This document shows positions 61,580 to 64,000 of a stretch of DNA of 64,000 nucleotides, in pieces; position 1 is the first letter of the stretch, and every line of letters begins with the position of its first letter. The translations under genes were made by a program, and so were the position numbers. The notes below the pieces were generated by a model that was given only the letters and a program-made list of their open reading frames with translations, ran no database searches and was not told the origin of the DNA. The stretch comes from Methylobacterium sp. J-068 (GTDB taxonomy: Bacteria; Pseudomonadota; Alphaproteobacteria; Rhizobiales; Beijerinckiaceae), in the NCBI RefSeq assembly GCF_022829445.1, contig NZ_JAKSXY010000047.1, forward strand, positions 1 through 64,000, given 5' to 3'.

Positions 61580-64000
61580 TCAGAACTGGCGCAGGTACGG
61601 CGCCGGCTTCTGGCCGAGGATGCGCCAGGTTCCGGCGAGCCCCAGGGCGATCGCGAAGGCCACCGCGAGGGCCGCCGCGAGGACCGCGCCCGACAGATCG
61701 AGAGTGAATTCGAGCTTCATCACCCGCGTGACGATGACCCAGCCGGCGAGCGTGCCGGCCGCGAGGCCGAAGATCGCGGTGGCGAGCCCGAGCACGCCGT
61801 ATTCGAGGGTGTAGGCGGCCAGCAGCCGGCCGCGGGTGGCGCCCAGGGTCTTGAGCACCACGGCGTCGTAGAGCCGGGCGCGGTGGCCGGCGGCGAGCGC
61901 CCCGGCCAGCACGAACAGGCTCGCCACCACGGCGATGCCGCTGGCGCCGCGAATCGCCAGGACGAGCTTGCCGACGATGTCGCTCACCGCCTCCAGGGCC
62001 TCCTTCACCCGCACGCTGGTGACGGAGGGATAGGCCCGCGCCACGTCGCGCAAGATGGTGGCCTCGGTCTTCGCGTCGGGCCCGTTCGGCAGGGTCAGGG
62101 TGGCGAGGTCGGAATGGGGCGCGCCCCGGAAGGTGCCCGGCGAGAACACCATCACGAAGTTGATGCCGAGCGAGCGCCACTCGACCTTGCGCAGGTTGGC
62201 GATCTTCGCCGTCAGGGTGCGACCGAGGACGTTGACCGTCACGCTGCCGCCGACCTTGAGGCCGAGCTTGCCCGCCAGTTCGGCGTCGAACGAGACCAGG
62301 GGCGTCCGCGCCTCATCGGCGTTCCACCACGTGCCGGCGACGAGGCTGGAGCCCTCGGGCATGTCGTCCGCGTAGGTGATGCCCCGGTCGCCGTCGAGAA
62401 CCCAGGCGGCATCCTCGGGCGGCCGGATCTCGCCGGCGGGCGTGCCGTCGAGGGCAGTGATGCGCCCGCGCATCATCGGCACCCGCTCGATCTTCGCGCC
62501 CGGCGCCTGGGTTCCGAGGAAGGCGTGGAAGGCGTCGGCGTCGCTCGACGGGATGTCGAGGAAGAACAGGTTCGGGGCTTTCGCGGGCAGCGAATTCGTC
62601 AGGGTCCGGCGCACGTTGGCGTCGATCAGGCTCAGGGTGACGAGGAGCGTGACGCCGAGCCCGAGGGAGAGCACGATGGCCGGCGTGAGCGCGCCCGGCC
62701 GGTGCAGGTTGGCCAGCGCCATCCGGGGCGCGGCGGCACGCGGGCGCGGCAGGCGGCGCGCCACCGCCATCAGCCCGGCCGCCACGAGACGAAGCAGGCC
62801 GAAGGCGAGTCCCGCCGCGACGATGAAGATGAGGGCGAGGCGCCGGTCGAAGGCGGTGATCAGCGCCAGACCCACGAGGCCCGCCAGGGCGGCGGCCAGG
62901 ATCAGGCGATAGACCGGGCGGGTCCGCGCCGAGCCGGGATCGACCACATCGCGGAACAGGCCCGAGACCGGGATGTCGTGGGCGCGCCCGAGGGGCAGGA
63001 TCGCGAAGGCCAGCGCCGTGAGGAAGCCGTAGGCGGCGGCGAGCGCGAGCTCGCCCGGCGCGAGCGTCGGGTTGAGCGGAAGCGGCAGCGCATCGTGGAA
63101 GAGCGCGTCGAGGCCGAAGGGCAGGAGCGCCCCGATGCCGAGCCCGATGGCGATGCCCAGGGCCGCGATGAGCAGGACTTGGCTCAGGTAGAGGAGAACG
63201 ACCTGCCCGCCCGGCGCGCCGACGCTCTTCAGCGTGGCGATGGAGCCGCGCTTGCGCTCCACGAAGGCCGCCACGGCGTTCGCGACGCCGACGCCGCCGA
63301 CGATCAGGGCGGTGAGCCCCACCAGGGTGAGGAACTGCGTGAAGCGCTCGATGCTCTTGGCAAAGCGCGGGTCGGCATTGGTCCGCGCCCGCATCTCCCA
63401 GCCCGCATCCGGTGCGGCCTTGGCGATGGCGGCGGCGCGGGTCTCGAGGTCGGCGTCGCGCGCGTCCGGAATCCGCAGGCGGTAGCTCCAGCGGTTGAGG
63501 CTGCCGGGGCGGATCAGGCCGGATTCGGCCAGCGCCTCGTGGGAGATCAGCACCCGGGGACCGAAGCCGATGCCGTTGGCGATGCGGTCGGGCTCGGAGA
63601 CCAGGGTCGCGCGGATCGCGAAGGGCTTGCCCGCGATGGTGATGCGGTCGCCGACCTTGAGGTCGAGGCGCGTCAGCAGCACCGGGTCGGCCACCGCGCC
63701 CGCCGCGCCGTCGCGTTCGGCCAGGAGTTCGGGCAGCGGCCGCGCCGGGTCGGTGACGAGGTCTCCGGCGGTGGGGTAATCGGCGCCGACGGCCTTCAAT
63801 TCCACCAGGGCGGCGGCGCCCTCGGTCGCGAGCGCCATCGCCCGCAGGGTCGTCACCACGGAGACCCGGCCCTGCGCGTCGAGGGCCGCGCGCTCCTCCG
63901 GCGTCGCCGCGCGGTTGATCAGGCTGTAGGTGAGATCACCGCCGAGGATGCGGGCGCCCTCGCGGCCGAGCCCGTCCGTGAGGGAGCGCGAGATCGAGGC
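61580..64000 (-). CDS. FtsX-type ABC transporter permease (YbbP-like), 5' end cut by the window edge
   Basis: The open frame continues to the right edge (806 residues visible, no start). It contains LGREGARILGGDLTY and a large periplasmic region, then two FtsX domains each with four helices, including VGLTALIVGGVGVANAVAAFVERKRGSIATLKSVGAPG and, near the C-terminus, LKTLGATRGRLLAAYTLEYGVLGLATAIFGLAAGTLAGW. This double-FtsX layout is that of YbbP, which pairs with a LolD-like ATPase (YbbA) thought to handle lipids or toxic metabolites. The ATPase gene should lie just beyond the window on the same strand. Confidence 0.9.
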   Translation of the reverse strand, partial: ASISRSLTDGLGREGARILGGDLTYSLINRAATPEERAALDAQGRVSVVTTLRAMALATEGAAALVELKAVGADYPTAGDLVTDPARPLPELLAERDGAAGAVADPVLLTRLDLKVGDRITIAGKPFAIRATLVSEPDRIANGIGFGPRVLISHEALAESGLIRPGSLNRWSYRLRIPDARDADLETRAAAIAKAAPDAGWEMRARTNADPRFAKSIERFTQFLTLVGLTALIVGGVGVANAVAAFVERKRGSIATLKSVGAPGGQVVLLYLSQVLLIAALGIAIGLGIGALLPFGLDALFHDALPLPLNPTLAPGELALAAAYGFLTALAFAILPLGRAHDIPVSGLFRDVVDPGSARTRPVYRLILAAALAGLVGLALITAFDRRLALIFIVAAGLAFGLLRLVAAGLMAVARRLPRPRAAAPRMALANLHRPGALTPAIVLSLGLGVTLLVTLSLIDANVRRTLTNSLPAKAPNLFFLDIPSSDADAFHAFLGTQAPGAKIERVPMMRGRITALDGTPAGEIRPPEDAAWVLDGDRGITYADDMPEGSSLVAGTWWNADEARTPLVSFDAELAGKLGLKVGGSVTVNVLGRTLTAKIANLRKVEWRSLGINFVMVFSPGTFRGAPHSDLATLTLPNGPDAKTEATILRDVARAYPSVTSVRVKEALEAVSDIVGKLVLAIRGASGIAVVASLFVLAGALAAGHRARLYDAVVLKTLGATRGRLLAAYTLEYGVLGLATAIFGLAAGTLAGWVIVTRVMKLEFTLDLSGAVLAAALAVAFAIALGLAGTWRILGQKPAPYLRQF

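Overview
The window is a high-GC alphaproteobacterial chromosome segment. The best guess is Methylobacteriaceae (Methylobacterium/Methylorubrum) or a close relative within the Rhizobiales. Supporting this are the block thyA-folA-hflK-hflC-degP, the neighbourhood miaA/serB and sspB/fumC, a perfect CIRCE element before groESL, and a consensus EcfG (general stress sigma factor) promoter before dps. I see no rRNA, phage, transposase or CRISPR array. One tRNA (Thr, CGT anticodon) is present. The assignment is inference from gene content; no database search was run.

Layout. 1-7.5 kb: a palindromic repeat, MATE exporter, DUF971 protein, moaA, a beta-hydroxyacid dehydrogenase whose ribosome site lies in a perfect hairpin, miaA and serB back to back, and a divergent SDR/ArsR pair with an operator-like palindrome. 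7.5-18.3 kb: the periplasmic and membrane quality-control block degP-hflC-hflK behind folA and thyA, then a CPBP protease, sspB, a cytochrome P450, and fumC with two tiny co-directional genes. 18.3-30.7 kb: AraC regulator and Tat-exported metallo-hydrolase, glcF and glcE (no glcD in the window), a flippase, corA, groESL, and a DUF1501/DUF1800 pair. 30.7-41.2 kb: a ParA-like ATPase with a basic-tailed partner, TadE/TadG, a 2OG-Fe(II) oxygenase, an SbmA/BacA-type ABC exporter, terB-lrgA-lrgB with 17-bp tandem repeats, tRNA-Thr, and dps.

41.7-56.8 kb is a surface-polysaccharide locus in three arms. The first arm runs rightward (GT4 glycosyltransferase, WecG/TagA transferase). The second runs leftward (flippase, GT4 glycosyltransferase, beta-helix protein). 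The third runs rightward (CelD-type GNAT, NodB deacetylase, second CelD-type GNAT, Wzz co-polymerase with a degenerate kinase domain, Wzy/ligase-type polymerase, GT-A-like protein). The component list resembles holdfast / unipolar-polysaccharide systems (HfsJ, HfsH, HfsK, HfsF, HfsA/B, HfsC), but no initiating transferase or outer-membrane Wza is in view. This is the most interesting system in the window.

56.8-64 kb: a cluster of palindromic repeats, one of which is an inverted, 98 per cent identical copy of the repeat at the left edge, then der, a TPR membrane protein, an NnrU-like protein, a secreted protein of unknown function, and an FtsX-type ABC permease that runs off the right edge. 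Start codons were moved inward from the longest open frame wherever ribosome sites, gene overlaps or family length argued for it; each entry says so.
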